From positions 1,240,001 through 1,304,000 of the forward strand of contig NC_022234.1 in the NCBI RefSeq assembly GCF_000463015.1: a stretch of 64,000 nucleotides of DNA, given 5' to 3'. The notes beneath the pieces are model-generated. The model worked only from the letters and a program-made list of their open reading frames with translations. It did not search any database and had not been told where the DNA came from. Numbering within the stretch: the first letter of the stretch is position 1; every line of letters starts with the position of its first letter. A program made the translations under genes and the position numbers. The stretch comes from Variovorax paradoxus B4. GTDB lineage: Bacteria > Pseudomonadota > Gammaproteobacteria > Burkholderiales > Burkholderiaceae_C. This document shows positions 1-8,267 of this stretch, piece by piece.

Positions 1-745
1 CGCTCGATGAACTCACAAGCCAAGGGCTCGGGCCTGGTGGGCTACAACGTGCAAGCGGCCGTTGATGCCAAGCACCATCTGATCATTGCCCACGAGGTGA
101 CGAACATCGGCAATGACCGAGCCCAGCTAAGCAAGATGGCGCAGGCCGCTCGCGAGGCGATGGGTAAAAGCAGGGTGCGCGTCTTCGCTGACCGCGGGTA
201 CTTCAACGGCACCGAACTCAAGGCCTGCGAAGACGTTGGCATCACAACCTTCGTGCCCAAGCCGATGACCTCGGGCGCCAAGGCCCAGGGGCGCTTCGAC
301 AAGAGCGACTTCATCTATATCGCGAAAGATGACGAGTACCAGTGCCCTGCAGGACAACGACTGCGGTGGCATCAGACCACCACGGAACGGGAAATGAACC
401 TGCGGGCTTACTGGACGTCGGTGTGCCCGCAGTGTCCCCTCAAGGCGCAATGCACCACTGGCAAAGAACGACGCGTGAAGCGTTGGGAGCACGAAGCAGT
501 GCTGGAGCGCGTTCAGCAGCGGCTTGATCGCAAGCCCGATTCCATGACGCTGCGAAGAAGTACCGTGGAGCATGTGTTCGGGACCCTCAAGCACTGGATG
601 GGCTGGACGCACTTCCTGACGAAGACACGTGGAGAATGTCGGCACCGAGATGAGCTTGCATGTGCTGGCTTACAACCTCAAGCGGGTGATCGCCATCCTG
701 GGCATGACAAGAACGATGAAGGCGATCAAGTTGGCGGGGGCGTGA
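1..745 (+). pseudogene. IS1182-family transposase, 5' truncated by window edge and frameshifted
   Basis: A DDE transposase fragment. It contains VGYNVQAAVDAKHHLI and the catalytic-core neighbourhood FADRGYFNG. Further on it has a cysteine-rich insert (YQCPAGQ, CPQCPLKAQC) and the late STVEHVFGTLKHWMG block, all typical of IS1182 transposases. The reading frame is open from base 1; the ATG at 7 is only an internal methionine. After GWTHFLTKT the frame is lost. One extra base near 629 (ACACGTGGAG where ACACTGGAG is expected) shifts it. In the restored frame the protein continues ENVGTEMSLHVLAYNLKRVI to a TGA at 743-745, the normal family C-terminus. As written, translation instead runs to 765 with an unrelated tail. 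The copy is therefore probably inactive unless the extra base is a sequencing error. Confidence 0.85.
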
Positions 746-905
746 GCGCCTTTAACGACGGCTGAGGATGGGCCAGAACATCACGAAGAGGAGGAATGCG
801 CGTTTGCGCGGCGATAAGTACCGGATGGCATCAGCGGGCTCAATGACGGGGCCTGTGGTCTCGTGCTCGGCATACTGATGTGTCAATTGCGTTTCCACAC
901 AACCT
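1..905. mobile_element. IS1182-like insertion sequence, right-hand part only
   Basis: The element enters from the left window edge and holds one transposase gene (1-745). Its right end is inferred near position 905. There the plus strand reads GCGTTTCCACACAACC (889-904), and immediately beyond it the minus-strand coding similarity of the neighbouring broken gene begins (residues NGHFWP read leftwards up to about 907). This suggests the element sits in the 3' end of that gene. The left end and target duplication lie outside the window, so the boundary is provisional. Confidence 0.55.
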
Positions 906-2433
906 CGGCCAGAAGTGGCCGTTGGCCAAGTACCGCGCACGCTGCTCCAGCGCCCGGTAGAACTTTTCGCGGTCTATACCCTCGAGCAGGTGTCGCAACT
1001 GCGGATCGGCTTCTATGCGCAGCCATCATCAATTCGAGCAGGGTCGGGAACGTGGTGATGCGCTCGAGCACAAAATCGAGATAGTCGGCTACGTTCCGTA
1101 GCCCGAACTGGTAGTGGCGTAGTTCGGGCCGGTGGCGGGTGAGCTCGTTGACGCAGTAGCTGAGCCAGTGATCGTGCGCCTGCGAGTGCTTCGCAGCGAT
1201 AAAGTACTCGAAGGCATTTTCGACCATCGCGAGCCAGCGTCCGTCTTTCGTGAGACCGTAAGCCGCATCAGGCCGAATGCGGCTTCGCCGTCGTAGTAGA
1301 TGACGCGGAACGCGTCCTTCACGGCGAGGCCCGTGTGATGCAGTACGTGAACAAAGCGACCGGTCTGCGGATCTTGCATGTGAGCAATGCCCAGCCCAAG
1401 CTGCTCCATCAGTGGCAGGAAGCGCCTGTCGCCGGTGAGTTCGGTGTACTTCACGAACGCCAACAGGCACACCGCGTTGCCGCCGAGCTTGATTTCGTGC
1501 GACATGTCCAAGAGGAAGGCGGCATGCGTACCATCAGGCAACTGTGCCGATTGGATCAGTGTGCCGGCAAGGAAGGCCAGTGAGCGGTCGATGGCTGCCT
1601 TCTGCGCAGCATCACGCGTAAGCTCCCAAGCGCTCAATCAGCGCATAGGTGGAACTCGCATGGCGCAGCGTGTTGTAGGTAGGAATCGGACGATCAAAGC
1701 AAGGGAACCAGCCATAGTGGAACTCCCCCGTAGATTTGACCTGTCCAGCGAGGTATTCGCTTGCACGATCGATCAACGTGCGGACCTGCCCGGAGTCCCG
1801 GCTGTCCAGTTGCCGGTAGCCTGCAGCGGCTCCCTTTGCCGTAATCGGCCATGCTCCATCGCGGTCCGCGTAGACAGCGCGAGTGTCGAAACACCAAACC
1901 GGTGCCGCATCGTCCTTCGGGAACTCCAACTCGCGCCCGAAACGTCGCTCGGCGAAAATGCGCAGGTTGCCCGGATTCGGCTCCGCATGCTCGATATCGC
2001 CATCGTATAGCACGGTCGCGCCATTCATTTCAGGTGCGAGCATCGCGGTCTCGAAGCCAGCATCCAGCGAAAGACCCTGCGTGAAGTAGTTGCGCTTGGT
2101 CTGGGAGAGGCGGAGCTTCAGCTCTCCCCAGGTAAGTTGCTCGACTTGATCAACCACGTCAACACGCAAGTATTTCGGCGGGCGCGGCGAACGTTTGGCA
2201 TTTGATTGCAGTGCTGCCGCGCCTTGTTGCCAGACATCTGCCAGATTCTTTCCCTGCACCGGAAGTATCGTCGCGCGCTGGGCTCCAGTACTGATGGAAA
2301 AAAATGCGATGCAGACCGATCCTGGGGTTGGATGGAGTCCTGATGCCCCGTCGACCAAGGCATCCAGCTTCTTACGGGCACCGGCCAGCAGCGCGCTAAT
2401 CTTCGAACCTGGGTCCACAATATTTAGCGGCAC
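905..2433 (-). pseudogene. Unrecognised protein gene, broken by at least three frameshifts
   Basis: Three overlapping minus-strand frames join into one protein. The first (2433 down to about 1632) ends YNTLRHASSTYALIE. One extra base then moves the frame to AWELTRDAAQKAAID, continuing [20 protein letters not shown] and [13 protein letters not shown]. Near 1262 a base is missing and the frame moves to [20 protein letters not shown], then [20 protein letters not shown]. Near 1021 it shifts again to [20 protein letters not shown]. The 5' end opens at a GTG without an obvious ribosome site and is probably a truncation point rather than the native start. The repeated helical segments with GLM and YYDGEA motifs suggest an alpha/alpha-toroid enzyme, but I cannot name the family. 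The 3' end appears cut by the IS1182-like element. Confidence 0.6.
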
Positions 2434-2579
2434 ACGCGATGCAGTTCTCCGCGCTGGTCACGGCAGAGACCCAGGTTCGGCTGTTCCAGACCAATCCGCC
2501 GCCACTGTCGGCGGATCAGATCCATGCGATGGTTCAGCGCGCTGTAGAAATGTTCCTCGCTGGCGCCGCGCCGCGGTAG
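2400..2579 (+). pseudogene. Headless gene remnant, C-terminus resembling a TetR regulator
   Basis: This short open frame reads LAAHAMQFSALVTAETQVRL and later DQIHAMVQRAVEMFLAGAAP before a TAG at 2577-2579. An ATG lies at 2439, but no start region is evident and a stop precedes the frame at 2397-2399. The PPPLS-DQIHAMVQRAVEMFL ending is the kind seen at the C-terminus of TetR/AcrR regulators, and such regulators often sit just upstream of hydrolase genes like the one at 2702. The N-terminal HTH domain is missing. The fragment abuts, head to head, the 5' truncated minus-strand pseudogene at about 2430. The assignment is tentative. Confidence 0.35.
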
Positions 2580-2701
2580 GCCGCGAAGGGGCTCGCCGCC
2601 ATGTGCTGTGGTCTATCGATGAGATCTACGAGGGACATAGACAACAAGGCTTGTGGGCTTTGCTGCAACCGTGCAATCTTTGATGGAGGAGAAATCGAAA
2701 C

Positions 2702-2751
2702 ATGAGTGGCAAACCCACAATCGCTCTGGTGCATGGTTTCTGGCGCCCCGA
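2702..2751 (+). pseudogene. 5' fragment of an alpha/beta-hydrolase gene cut by the IS21 element
   Basis: An ATG at 2702 follows a good ribosome-binding site (GGAGGAG) and starts MSGKPTIALVHGFW, the standard first beta strand and oxyanion-hole HGFW of small alpha/beta hydrolases. The coding similarity stops about 15 codons in, at the left terminus of the IS21-family element. The C-terminal two thirds of the same protein reappears beyond the element at 5336-5751. Confidence 0.75.
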
Positions 2752-2811
2752 TGGCCACCCCAAACTGCTCCACTTATGGCCGGTCAAACTGCTCCAGGCA
2801 GGACGGTCGGA

Positions 2812-3576
2812 TTATGACGATTCGGGCGTGATGGCGATGCGCGCGGCGGCCTCCTTCAGGCGGTAGCTCTTGCCCTCGAACTCCAGCATTGCGCAGCGGT
2901 GCATGAGCCGGTCCAGGATGGTGGTGGCCATGGTGGCGTCGGCGAGGTACTTTCCCCAGTCCTGCACCACCCGGTTGGAGGTGATGACGATGGCGCGACG
3001 CAGCTTGTAGCGCTGGTGCACGATGGCCTGCAAGAGTTCGGCGCTCACGTCGGCAATGCGCCGGGCCAGGAACAGGTCATCAAGGACCAACAGGTCCGGC
3101 TCGATCCAGCCCTTGAGCTGTTCGGCCTGCTGCGCCGTGCTGGCCAGCCCGTAGTGGGCGAACTCGGAGTCGGCCTCCACGTAGCGCACGTCATAGCCCT
3201 GCAACGTGGCCTGGTAGGCCACAGCCTTGGCGATGTGCGACTTCCCGGTGCCGGGCTTGCCGACGATCAATGCGTTGGCCCCCTCGCCGATGAACTTCAG
3301 GGTGTGCAACTCGAAGCAGGCGTTGCGCGGCAGCTTGGGATTGAAGCGCCAGTCGAAGTCCGCCAGCGTCAGGCGCTCGGCCAGGCCTGAGCGCTTGAAG
3401 CGGCGCTCCATCAATCGCGAGCGGCGCCGGTCGAGCTCGTCTTGCAGCATGGCGGCCAACGTCTCCAGGAAGGGCTGCTGGGCGGCCTGGGCCTGCATCA
3501 CGCGGGTGGACAGCGTGTCGGCGATGCCGGACAGGCGCAGCTCGCGCAGGGCGCGTTCGATCTCTGTCATGTTCAT
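2812..3576 (-). CDS. istB: IS21-family helper ATPase IstB
   Basis: 254 residues, normal for IstB. It is the AAA+ ATPase that assembles on target DNA and stimulates the IstA transposase. Visible motifs are Walker A GKPGTGKSHIA (around residue 105) and Walker B LLVLDDLF, followed by RRAIVITSNR (sensor region) and the C-terminal LDRLMHRC block. Its ATG overlaps the istA stop codon (ATGA, 3573-3576), indicating translational coupling, which is the usual IS21 arrangement. It appears intact. Confidence 0.93.
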   Translation of the reverse strand: MNMTEIERALRELRLSGIADTLSTRVMQAQAAQQPFLETLAAMLQDELDRRRSRLMERRFKRSGLAERLTLADFDWRFNPKLPRNACFELHTLKFIGEGANALIVGKPGTGKSHIAKAVAYQATLQGYDVRYVEADSEFAHYGLASTAQQAEQLKGWIEPDLLVLDDLFLARRIADVSAELLQAIVHQRYKLRRAIVITSNRVVQDWGKYLADATMATTILDRLMHRCAMLEFEGKSYRLKEAAARIAITPESS

Positions 3577-5186
3577 GGCTGGGCGATCTCAGTGGTGGGG
3601 GTGGGAGAGGTTGTGCCGCCCGAGGTGGCGGTGGCGGCGTGGGCGAACAGATCGCCGTATTCGTCGGCGCTGCGGATGAGCGCGTGCTGCTGGGTGAGCG
3701 TTGACGCCGACTGTGTCGGCGTGCCGGCCTGCAGGGCGGCCAGGGCGTCGGCCACCAGCCGCTCGGTGAGCGCCTTGACGTGGCGGTAGCTGTGCACGCC
3801 TTGCTCCATGGCGCCCGCACAGGCCGCGTCGATAAAGTGGTTCGGGTAGCGCTTGGCCAGGTTGACGATGCCCCACAGCTTGCGCTGGCCCACGCGTCCC
3901 TCGATGGCGAACAGCATCTGGCACAGCTGCGAGGCCTGCGCCCCGATGGCTCGGGCCTGGGCCAGGATGTAGCGCGTCTCGCGCGAGGGGTTGAACACCC
4001 GCTCGGCCATGGGCAGCACCACGCTGCCGGGGCGATCGACCCGCTCGTGGGTGCGCAGCAAGGCTTGCGTGCGCAGCTCGCGGATCTCGATGCGCCGCTC
4101 GAACAGCCGCACCAGCACCTTGGAGCCAATCGGGGCCAGACGAGCGGCGTAGCTGCTGTGGTCGATGCGCACGCAGCTGTCGTCGCAGACCGTGCGCTGC
4201 ACCTCGGTGAAGTACTGCATGCGCGTGGCCGGCAGCGGCTGCAGGTGGGCGCGCTCCTCCTCGAACATGGCCTGCACCTGACGCCGCTCGGCGCCGTGGA
4301 TGCGCGAGGCGGCCCACCTGGACTCCCAGTGTTCCAGGAAGGTGTTCTGCTCTTCGATGGTCTCGAAGCGCCGGCCCTTGAGCGCGGTGGCCTGGGTGTG
4401 TTGGATCGCGTTCTCCACCGTCCCCTTGCGATTCGGATCCCGGACCCGGGCCGGGTCGGCCACCACCTCGTAATGAGCGAGTGTGGCCGCGTAGACCGGA
4501 TTGAGCGCGGGCTCGTACAGGTCGGGCTTCAAGACGCCTTCCTTGAGGTTGTCGAGGACGACGTAGTGGGTGGACCCGCCGAAGTAGGCCCAGGCCTGCT
4601 CGTGCAACTCAGCCCAGACTTGCTGGCTGGATTTCCAGACCACGCGGCGGAAGCTACGCCGCGAGTAGCGCAGCGTGGCCACGAACAGGCGGGGTTTGCG
4701 CCAGCGCTCGGTGCCCGGCATCCGCGTGGGGGCGCCTTCACCGTAGTCGACCTGCATCTCCTCGCCGGGCGCAAAGCTCAGACGATCAAACTGCTCGGGC
4801 TCCTTGTGGCGAAGCTGGGCGCAGAACCGTTTGACCGAGTTGTAGGCGCCGTCAAAGCCGTGCAGGTCGACCAGGTCCTGGTAGATGGCGGTGGCGTTGC
4901 GGCCCAGGCGCAACTGGGCGTCGATGAAGGCGCGGTGGGGGGCGCACTTGGAGGTGGCCAGCGGCGGCGCTACCGGCCCGGAAGTCGGTGGCCAGGGTGG
5001 AGCAGTTTGACCACCAGAGTCGGTGGCCACCCCGGGGCAGTTTGCCGGATCGGCGGCGAAGCGCTGCTGGTAGGTGCGGATGGTGTGGCGCGAGATGCCG
5101 GTGATGCGTTCGATCTCGCGCTGGGTGGCGCCGCCCTTGAGCAGCGTCCAGATGGTGGTTTGCAGATGTGGCTTCAAGACGTTCAC
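3573..5186 (-). CDS. istA: IS21-family transposase IstA
   Basis: DDE transposase of about 537 residues. The N-terminus carries an HTH (GGATQREIERITGISRHTIR). The rve-type catalytic core follows, with EMQVDYGEGA (first Asp), THYVVLDNLKEGV (second Asp) and GTVENAIQ (Glu). The start is uncertain: no ATG lies near the conserved N-terminus, so the GTG at 5184-5186 (VNVLKPHLQTTIW) is chosen; a TTG further upstream would add 27 residues of no evident similarity. A proline-rich stretch between the HTH and the core is encoded by DNA that repeats the element's own terminal motif (4985-5046). The gene otherwise looks complete. Confidence 0.9.
   Translation of the reverse strand: MNVLKPHLQTTIWTLLKGGATQREIERITGISRHTIRTYQQRFAADPANCPGVATDSGGQTAPPWPPTSGPVAPPLATSKCAPHRAFIDAQLRLGRNATAIYQDLVDLHGFDGAYNSVKRFCAQLRHKEPEQFDRLSFAPGEEMQVDYGEGAPTRMPGTERWRKPRLFVATLRYSRRSFRRVVWKSSQQVWAELHEQAWAYFGGSTHYVVLDNLKEGVLKPDLYEPALNPVYAATLAHYEVVADPARVRDPNRKGTVENAIQHTQATALKGRRFETIEEQNTFLEHWESRWAASRIHGAERRQVQAMFEEERAHLQPLPATRMQYFTEVQRTVCDDSCVRIDHSSYAARLAPIGSKVLVRLFERRIEIRELRTQALLRTHERVDRPGSVVLPMAERVFNPSRETRYILAQARAIGAQASQLCQMLFAIEGRVGQRKLWGIVNLAKRYPNHFIDAACAGAMEQGVHSYRHVKALTERLVADALAALQAGTPTQSASTLTQQHALIRSADEYGDLFAHAATATSGGTTSPTPTTEIAQP
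4985..5046. repeat. Internal copies of the IS21 terminal motif inside istA
   Basis: On the minus strand this stretch contains GGTCAAACTGCTCCACCCTG and a second degenerate unit (GGCAAACTGCCCCGGGGTGG). They match the AAACTGCTCCA units found twice at each terminus of the element, including the right-end copy near 5285-5303. Here they are translated as the Pro/Gly-rich linker of IstA. Confidence 0.7.
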
Positions 5187-5335
5187 TCCGTTGTTCCCTC
5201 GCTCAGAGGGGGTGGAAATTAACGTCCTGCCTGTCGGGCTTCGCGGTGCCCGACGCACCGTGTTCAATGCGTCAGATCACCCGGGCCAGGGTGGAGCAGT
5301 TTGGGTGGCCACAAGTGGGGCACTTTGGGTGGCCG

Positions 5336-5751
5336 CCGGGGCTGGCGCGGCGCGGCGCACTGGCCTGGTCTATATCGCCGCGTTCGCACCGGATGCCGGT
5401 GAAAGCGCAGGCGGCCTCAGCCATGCCATCCCGCCGGCGGCGATTGCCAGTCTCGCGCCCGACAGCGACGGCTATCTCTGGGCAAAGTACGACAAGTTCC
5501 AGGAGAGCTTCTGCCAGGACCTGACGGCGGACGAGGCCCTGGTGATGGCGGTGGCGCAGAAGGCGCCGCTGGCCAGCACGTTCGGCGACAACGTGACCGC
5601 GCCGGCATGGAAGAAGAAGCCGAGCTGGTACCAGATCTCCAGCGAGGACCGGACGATCGATCCGGAAAATCAAAGGAAGATGGCCGCGCGAATGGCCCCG
5701 CGCAAGACCGTCACCCTCGCCGAGCCATGCCTCACTGGCGTCCAGGCCTGA
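5336..5751 (+). pseudogene. 3' fragment of the IS21-split alpha/beta-hydrolase gene
   Basis: Reading from the IS edge, the frame encodes TGLVYIAAFAPDAGESAG, then PDSDGYLWAKYDKFQESFCQ, APAWKKKPSWYQISSEDR and ENQRKMAARMAPRKTVTL. This is the well-known C-terminal half of small alpha/beta hydrolases whose first 15 residues lie at 2702. The segment carrying the nucleophile elbow (GHSYGG in relatives) is absent, so no active enzyme can be made. A second lesion lies near the end: one extra base before CATGCCTCACTGGCG replaces the expected SHASLASRP by EPCLTGVQA and a stop at 5749-5751. The gene is dead. Confidence 0.8.
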
Positions 5752-5780
5752 ACGAGCGCACTCCCCGAAGATCCACGGAC

Positions 5781-6644
5781 TCAGTTCAAGACCGGGCTGT
5801 CCGTTGCCGCGGCGGCAGAGGCCGCGAGCATGTGCGTGCAATGTGCGGCGGTTGCGTGTCCGGCGGATGAAATCTCGGCGTTGACCAGCGCCTGCACCCG
5901 CGCCGCGAGCTGGGTCCGGTTGTCGACCCGCAGCTTGCGGAATGCATTGGTGAGATGGAAGCGGACCGTGGCTAACCCGACGCCCATGCGCTTTGCAATG
6001 AGCTTGTCGGGGCATCCCGAGACGATGAGCGCCGCGGCCTCGGCTTCGCGCTGGCTCAGCGCGGACTTGCGCTGCAGCAGCTCGCTCACGCCTTCGTGCG
6101 CGCCGGCAGACGCCGCCGGCTTCGCCTCCCAGCGAAAGCGCGCAAGCGCTGCCGCAAAGGCAGGTTCGACCAGGCGCAGCACTTCGATCTCGTTGGCATC
6201 GAAGTTTCCGCGTTCTCGGTGGCGCCAGATGCGCATGTCGCCGGTGCATTCGCCGTCGGCGAAGACGTAGACGTTCACGCCCCAGTGCATGCGGTCGCGC
6301 TGGAGGAAGTCGTTGAAGAACTCCGTGCGCGACAGGTCCTGCTGGCAGAGGATTTGCGTGGCCAGCGTCGGATGGCGCCGCGCCATCATCGGAAAGGTGA
6401 GCGGGTCGACGAAGCGGTAGTACTCGTCCCAGCTGCGCAGGTTTTCCGGCGACATGTTCATCGCCTTCACACGCGCGAAGCGCTGCTGGGCGGCGTCCCA
6501 GGTGAAGGAGACGTAGTTGTCCGCTCGCAGCAGGTCGAGCATGGGCAATGCCAGGTCGTTGCGCAGCGTGTCCGCGTCGGTGGCTTGGGCCAGTAGACGC
6601 ATGACGTCACCCAGTGCGCGGGTCTGTGCTGTGGAGAGGTGCAT
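5781..6644 (-). CDS. LuxR-family transcriptional regulator
   Basis: 287 residues from the ATG at 6642-6644 (MHLSTAQTRALGDVMRLL); a TTG nine codons upstream is possible but less likely. Residues about 20-180 form an autoinducer-binding/GAF-like sensor region, and residues about 205-265 the LuxR HTH (SALSQREAEAAALIVSGCPD, IAKRMGVGLATVRFHLTNAF). It is divergent from the amidase-transporter operon starting at 6815. Only about 170 bp separates them, containing a 20-bp dyad (6717-6736), so it most likely controls that operon. No LuxI synthase is present in the window; it may be a solo LuxR responding to a substrate or plant/microbial signal. Effector unknown. Confidence 0.85.
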   Translation of the reverse strand: MHLSTAQTRALGDVMRLLAQATDADTLRNDLALPMLDLLRADNYVSFTWDAAQQRFARVKAMNMSPENLRSWDEYYRFVDPLTFPMMARRHPTLATQILCQQDLSRTEFFNDFLQRDRMHWGVNVYVFADGECTGDMRIWRHRERGNFDANEIEVLRLVEPAFAAALARFRWEAKPAASAGAHEGVSELLQRKSALSQREAEAAALIVSGCPDKLIAKRMGVGLATVRFHLTNAFRKLRVDNRTQLAARVQALVNAEISSAGHATAAHCTHMLAASAAAATDSPVLN

Positions 6645-6716
6645 GGCGTCGGTCAAGCAAAGACCGTGCAAACTTGTTGACTGGCGATGCTAGCCCCGGC
6701 CGATGGCGCGTGAATC

Positions 6717-6736
6717 GGGACCGACCCGTAGGTCCC
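6717..6736. promoter_or_regulatory. 20-bp inverted repeat, candidate lux-box-like operator
   Basis: GGGACC-N8-GGTCCC is a perfect 6-bp dyad with the 20-bp span typical of LuxR-type boxes. It contains an inner GACC-CGTA-GGTC dyad. It sits between the divergent LuxR gene and the amidase operon, about 80 bp upstream of the amidase ATG. Binding by the adjacent regulator is inference. Confidence 0.45.
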
Positions 6737-6814
6737 TTCGGACCCCTATCAATCGTGCTAGGTGTGGGATGCCCGGGCGATTTCTAGGATGCAGGGAACG
6801 TTACGGGAACCCTC

Positions 6815-8221
6815 ATGAACCTCACACAACTCGGCGTCGCCGACCTGCGGCGCGGCTTCCAGGCACGTTCGTTCCGAAGCCTGGACGTGGCCGATGCGCT
6901 GATCGAGCGGACGCAAGCGCATGCCGCGCTGAACGGCTATGTCGCCTTCGACCCCGAAGGGCTGCGCGCCGAGGCCAAGGCTGCGGATGTGCGCATCGCG
7001 GCGGGGGAGGACCTTCCCTTGCTCGGCGTGCCGGTGGCGTTGAAGGACAACATCGACGCGGTGGCGCTGCCCAGTTCCGCGGGCACGCGGGCGCTGCTCG
7101 GCCTTCACCCGCCACAGGACGCCGAAGTGGTGCGGCGGCTGCGCGAAGCCGGTGCGCTGATCGCTGGCAAGGCCAACATGCACGAGCTGGCCATGGGCAT
7201 CACCACCAACAACAGCGTCACCGGCGCCGCCCGCAACCCCTGGGACCCCACGCGCATTCCCGGCGGCAGCAGCGGCGGTTCGGGTGTGGTGGTGGCGGCG
7301 GGGCTGGTGCCCGCGGCCATCGGCACGGACACGGGCGGTTCGGTGCGCGTGCCCGCCGCGCTGTGCGGCGTGACGGGCTTGCGCCCGACGACGGGCCGCG
7401 TGCCGGGCCGGGGCATCGCGCCCATCTCGCTCACCCGCGACACGGCCGGGCCCATCGCGCGCAGCGTCGAGGACTGCGCGCTGCTCGACGGCGTGCTCGC
7501 GGGCAGCGCGCAGCCGCTCGCACCCGTATCGCTGCAGGACGTGCGCCTGGGCATTCCGGGACCGGGCTTCTGGGAAGGTGTCGATTCCGGCGTGCGCGAG
7601 GCGGCACAAGGCGCGGTCGACCGGCTGCGCGCCGCGGGTGCGCAACTGGTCGAGGTGCCGCTGCCAACGCTCGCCGGGTTCAACGAAGCGGCCGGATTTC
7701 CGATTGCGCTCTACGAGTTCGTCAGGGACATGGGCGACTACCTGCACTACGCGCAGCGCGGCGTCGATCTGCGTCAGTTGGTCGAGGCCATCGGCAGTCC
7801 CGACGTCGCGGCCATCGTGCGGCCGTTGCTGGGCGAGGGCGCGGTGCCCAAGGCGGCCTACCAGCAGGCGCTGCAGGCGCGCCGCGCGTTGCAGGCCGTC
7901 TATGCCGAAGCCTTTGCCGCGCATGGGGTGAGGGCGCTGCTGTTCCCCACCACGCCGTTGACGGCCGCGCCGATCGGCCGGGACGTCACGGTGCTGCTCG
8001 ACGGACAGGAACACCCGACCTTCGCTGCCTTCATCCGCAACACCGATCCGGGCAGCAACGCCGGCATTCCCGGCCTGACCCTGCCCGCCGGCCTGGCAGA
8101 CGGATTGCCCGTGGGGCTGGCACTCGACGGTCCGGCAGGCAGCGACCGCGGCCTGCTGGCGCTGGCCGCCGCCATCGAGGCGGTGTTGCCCGCGCTGCCC
8201 TCGGCGCCCTGGCGGCGCTGA
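6815..8221 (+). CDS. Amidase-signature family hydrolase
   Basis: 468 residues. It carries the full amidase signature: Lys77 in GVPVALKDNID, the cis-Ser in PGGSSGGSG (Ser152) and the nucleophile in GTDTGGSVRVP (Ser176), forming the Ser-cisSer-Lys triad. It hydrolyses an amide to acid and ammonia in the cytoplasm. Length and the late NTDPGSNAGIPGLTLPAG block resemble indoleacetamide hydrolases and the related mandelamide hydrolase group; the substrate cannot be fixed from sequence. It is first in an operon with a urea/amide-type ABC importer (8268-12756), so the transporter probably supplies the amide. Given the arylacetonitrilase and mandelate genes nearby, an aromatic 2-hydroxy amide is an attractive candidate. 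Confidence 0.88.
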   Translation: MNLTQLGVADLRRGFQARSFRSLDVADALIERTQAHAALNGYVAFDPEGLRAEAKAADVRIAAGEDLPLLGVPVALKDNIDAVALPSSAGTRALLGLHPPQDAEVVRRLREAGALIAGKANMHELAMGITTNNSVTGAARNPWDPTRIPGGSSGGSGVVVAAGLVPAAIGTDTGGSVRVPAALCGVTGLRPTTGRVPGRGIAPISLTRDTAGPIARSVEDCALLDGVLAGSAQPLAPVSLQDVRLGIPGPGFWEGVDSGVREAAQGAVDRLRAAGAQLVEVPLPTLAGFNEAAGFPIALYEFVRDMGDYLHYAQRGVDLRQLVEAIGSPDVAAIVRPLLGEGAVPKAAYQQALQARRALQAVYAEAFAAHGVRALLFPTTPLTAAPIGRDVTVLLDGQEHPTFAAFIRNTDPGSNAGIPGLTLPAGLADGLPVGLALDGPAGSDRGLLALAAAIEAVLPALPSAPWRR

Positions 8222-8267
8222 GCGCGCCGGCCCGACCCCGTCATTCATTCCAAAACCAGGAGTTCCC

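Larger units (their letters stand above)
2752..5335. mobile_element. IS21-family insertion sequence (istA-istB)
   Basis: A 2.58 kb element with overlapping istA and istB on the minus strand. Its ends are long imperfect inverted repeats. The left reads TGGCCACCCCAAACTGCTCC, and the complement of the right reads CGGCCACCCAAAGTGCCCCA; after this both continue through a second GGCC...AAACTGCTCC unit. Multiple terminal copies of a binding motif are a hallmark of IS21. No clean target duplication is visible. The host hydrolase lacks roughly 60 codons across the insertion, so insertion was accompanied or followed by a deletion. Ends are placed to within a few bases. Confidence 0.8.

Noticed and set aside
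3780..5222. 480-codon plus-strand open frame opposite istA
   Set aside because: A shadow of the high-GC istA gene: no family motifs, biased towards Val/Gly/Ala/His, and istA in the opposite frame has clear transposase domains.
5336..5751. Independent functional hydrolase gene beginning inside the IS21 right end
   Set aside because: The frame lacks the N-terminal third and the catalytic Ser elbow, and matches the piece at 2702 as one split gene.
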